A stretch of DNA of 64,000 bases from an uncultured Acholeplasmatales bacterium. Lineage in GTDB: Bacteria > Bacillota_I > Bacilli_A > Acholeplasmatales > Anaeroplasmataceae. Of this stretch, positions 62,664-64,000 are shown piece by piece. The stretch is from positions 1-64,000 of the forward strand of contig CALUXS010000002.1 in assembly GCA_944324805.1 (NCBI GenBank), written 5' to 3'. The number at the start of each line of letters is the position of its first letter. Within the stretch, counting starts at the first letter, position 1. The notes beneath the pieces were generated by a model, which saw nothing but the letters and a program-made list of their open reading frames with translations, was not told the DNA's origin and did no database searches. Both the position numbers and the translations under genes were made by a program.

Positions 62664-63502
62664 TGCGTAAACTTAGCTTTTCAGGTAGCCCTATTTTATA
62701 TCTTGTAGCTACTCCTATTGGAAATCTAGAGGATATAACATATAGGGCTATTCGTATTTTAAAAGAAGTTAAAAAAATATATGCTGAGGATACTAGAAAT
62801 TCTTCAGTATTGTTGAGACATTATGATATTAAGACGCCACTAGAAAGTTACCATGAATTCAATCAAGAGGAAAAAAGTGAAGCAATAATAAATTATATCT
62901 TAGAAGGAAATGATGTGGCAATTATATCTGATGCAGGACTACCTGTAATTTCTGATCCAGGATTTAAGCTTATTGATTTGGCAGTTAAAAATGATATTTC
63001 TGTTGTTACTATTCCGGGACCATCAGCCGGTATAAGTGCATTTGTTGCTAGTGGTTTAGCAACACCTTTTATGTTTTATGGGTTTTTAAAGCCAAAACAA
63101 GAGCAAAGAAGAAAAGAACTAAATGAATTAAAATACAATAAGGCAACTTTGATATTTTATGAAGCACCACATAGAATATGTGATACTTTAAAAGATATTA
63201 TTAGTGTTTTTGGTAATCGAAAAGCTGTATTGGCTCGTGAATTGACTAAAAAATTTGAAGAATATGTAAGAGGAGATTTAGAAGAAATTTTAAGTCTTGC
63301 TCCTGAATTAAAAGGAGAGATGGTTTTATTAGTCGAAGGTTATAAGGAAGAAATGATAGAAAGTGATCCATTTAAACTTATAGAAGAGCAAATAACCTTA
63401 GGACTTAAGGCTAATGAAGCAATTAAAGAAGTTGCTAGAATGTTAAATTTAAACAAAAAAGAACTTTATAAAGATTATTTAAACTATAAAGAAGGTAAGT
63501 AG
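62663..63502 (+). CDS. rsmI: 16S rRNA (cytidine(1402)-2'-O)-methyltransferase
   Basis: The 279-residue tetrapyrrole-methylase-like enzyme has LYLVATPIGNLEDITYRAIRIL, AEDTRNSSVLLRHY, VAIISDAGLPVISDPGFKLI and TIPGPSAGISAFVASGLAT, the RsmI signature. It 2'-O-methylates C1402 of 16S rRNA. Its start overlaps the previous stop (TAATG). It ends in TAG. Confidence 0.95.
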   Translation: MRKLSFSGSPILYLVATPIGNLEDITYRAIRILKEVKKIYAEDTRNSSVLLRHYDIKTPLESYHEFNQEEKSEAIINYILEGNDVAIISDAGLPVISDPGFKLIDLAVKNDISVVTIPGPSAGISAFVASGLATPFMFYGFLKPKQEQRRKELNELKYNKATLIFYEAPHRICDTLKDIISVFGNRKAVLARELTKKFEEYVRGDLEEILSLAPELKGEMVLLVEGYKEEMIESDPFKLIEEQITLGLKANEAIKEVARMLNLNKKELYKDYLNYKEGK

Positions 63503-63533
63503 TCAAAACAATGGCTACTTATTTCGTTTATAA

Positions 63534-63562
63534 TTGATTTATTATTATTATTCTTGTATAAT
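63534..63562 (+). promoter_or_regulatory. Promoter of metG
   Basis: TTGATT (63534-63539) and TATAAT (63557-63562) are separated by 17 bases, 25 bases ahead of the GTG at 63587. A weak hairpin AAGTAGTC/GGCTACTT (63497-63520) precedes it and may end rsmI transcription. Confidence 0.6.
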
Positions 63563-63586
63563 TATTTGCGATAGGAGATGTAAATC

Positions 63587-64000
63587 GTGAAAAAACCATT
63601 TTATTTATCAACAGCAATTGCATATACTTCTTCAAAACCTCATATTGGAAATGTCTATGAGGCAATATTAGCAGATGCAATTTGTCGCTATAAAAGAAAA
63701 CAAGGCTTTGATGTTTATTTTCAAACAGGAACAGATGAGCATGGTCAAAAAATTGAATTAAAAGCTAAAGAAAAAAATATTGCTCCTCAAGAGTATGTTG
63801 ATCATATTGCTTCTGAAATTGAAAAAACATATAAGTTGATGAATGTAAGCTTTGATCATTTTGTTAGAACAACTAATAAGGATCATGAGAAAGTAGTTGC
63901 TAAGGCTTTCGAAAAGTTATTAGCAAAGGGTGATATTTATAAGGGATATTATGAAGGATGGTATTGCGTAAGCTGTGAATCATTCTTTACTGAAAAAGAT
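63587..64000 (+). CDS. metG: Methionyl-tRNA synthetase, N-terminal part (3' end outside window)
   Basis: GTG start after AGGAGATG. The 138 visible residues show the class I synthetase HIGH-like motif (KPHIGNVYEA), FQTGTDEHGQKIE and DHFVRTTNKDHEKVV, and reach the zinc knuckle (GWYCVSCESFF), whose second Cys pair lies beyond the edge or is absent. It attaches methionine to tRNA-Met. It follows rsmI as in Bacillus. Confidence 0.95.
   Translation, partial: MKKPFYLSTAIAYTSSKPHIGNVYEAILADAICRYKRKQGFDVYFQTGTDEHGQKIELKAKEKNIAPQEYVDHIASEIEKTYKLMNVSFDHFVRTTNKDHEKVVAKAFEKLLAKGDIYKGYYEGWYCVSCESFFTEKD

Noticed and set aside
1-64000. CRISPR array or tandem direct-repeat array
   Set aside because: No regularly spaced identical repeats were seen in any intergenic region.

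Overview
The window comes from a low-GC Gram-positive chromosome, most likely a gut-associated Bacilli/Erysipelotrichia-type member of the Bacillota. Three things point that way: the housekeeping order tmk-holB-ricT-trmN6-rsmI-metG at the right end is the Bacillus-type cluster, a T-box leader controls a methionine transporter, and purine-rich Shine-Dalgarno sites and intrinsic terminators are everywhere. TAA, TAG and TGA are all used as stops, so the standard bacterial code applies. No rRNA, tRNA, CRISPR array, integrase or complete insertion sequence was seen.

Region 1 (1-4.7 kb) looks like the edge of a mobile element: the C-terminal end of a very basic protein, an ArdC-like antirestriction metalloprotein, a secreted Ig-repeat protein, a secreted/membrane protein and a small membrane protein. 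Region 2 (4.7-23.2 kb) is a defence or conflict island. In order it holds two decayed TIR-like fragments, a 902-residue SF1 helicase with an unrecognised N-terminal half, a membrane-GAF protein coupled to a Panacea-domain protein, a complete three-gene ABC-3C (ABC three-component) operon, a 60-residue protein, a PLD-nuclease/SF2-helicase/DUF3427 gene broken by one in-frame amber codon and followed by a NUDIX gene, a lipoprotein, and a 1592-residue fusion of a DEDD exonuclease, a RecQ helicase and a UvrD-like helicase. A large lipoprotein (23.2-25.1 kb, minus strand) marks the transition to ordinary chromosome.

Region 3 (25.2-41.6 kb) is metabolic and transport DNA: ketopantoate-reductase-like protein, MarR regulator and Old Yellow Enzyme-type oxidoreductase with a clear promoter and palindromic operator; an ABC-F ATPase behind a structured leader; GNAT, epimerase and RCK_C proteins; a lactonase; an MFS/DUF1848/GH32 operon; and a Met-type T-box ahead of metN, a fused metI-metQ and an M20 amidohydrolase. 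Region 4 (41.7-47.3 kb) is a rhamnose catabolic operon (AraC regulator divergent from rhaB, rhaA, rhaD and an intracellular GH28), which suggests use of pectic rhamnogalacturonan fragments.

Region 5 (47.4-59.1 kb) carries poorly characterised families (DUF5662, DUF3137, DUF3737, DUF1893), an aldo/keto reductase with ferredoxin-type clusters, a PerR/rubrerythrin peroxide-response operon, a lipase, and a heavy-metal efflux locus (ArsR repressor divergent from an HMA chaperone and a P1B ATPase). Region 6 (59.1-64 kb) is the tmk-to-metG housekeeping cluster; metG runs off the right end.

The most unusual material is the 4.7-23.2 kb island. The strongest system call there is the ABC-3C operon. The membrane-GAF/Panacea pair and the 902-residue helicase are the best candidates for something undescribed.
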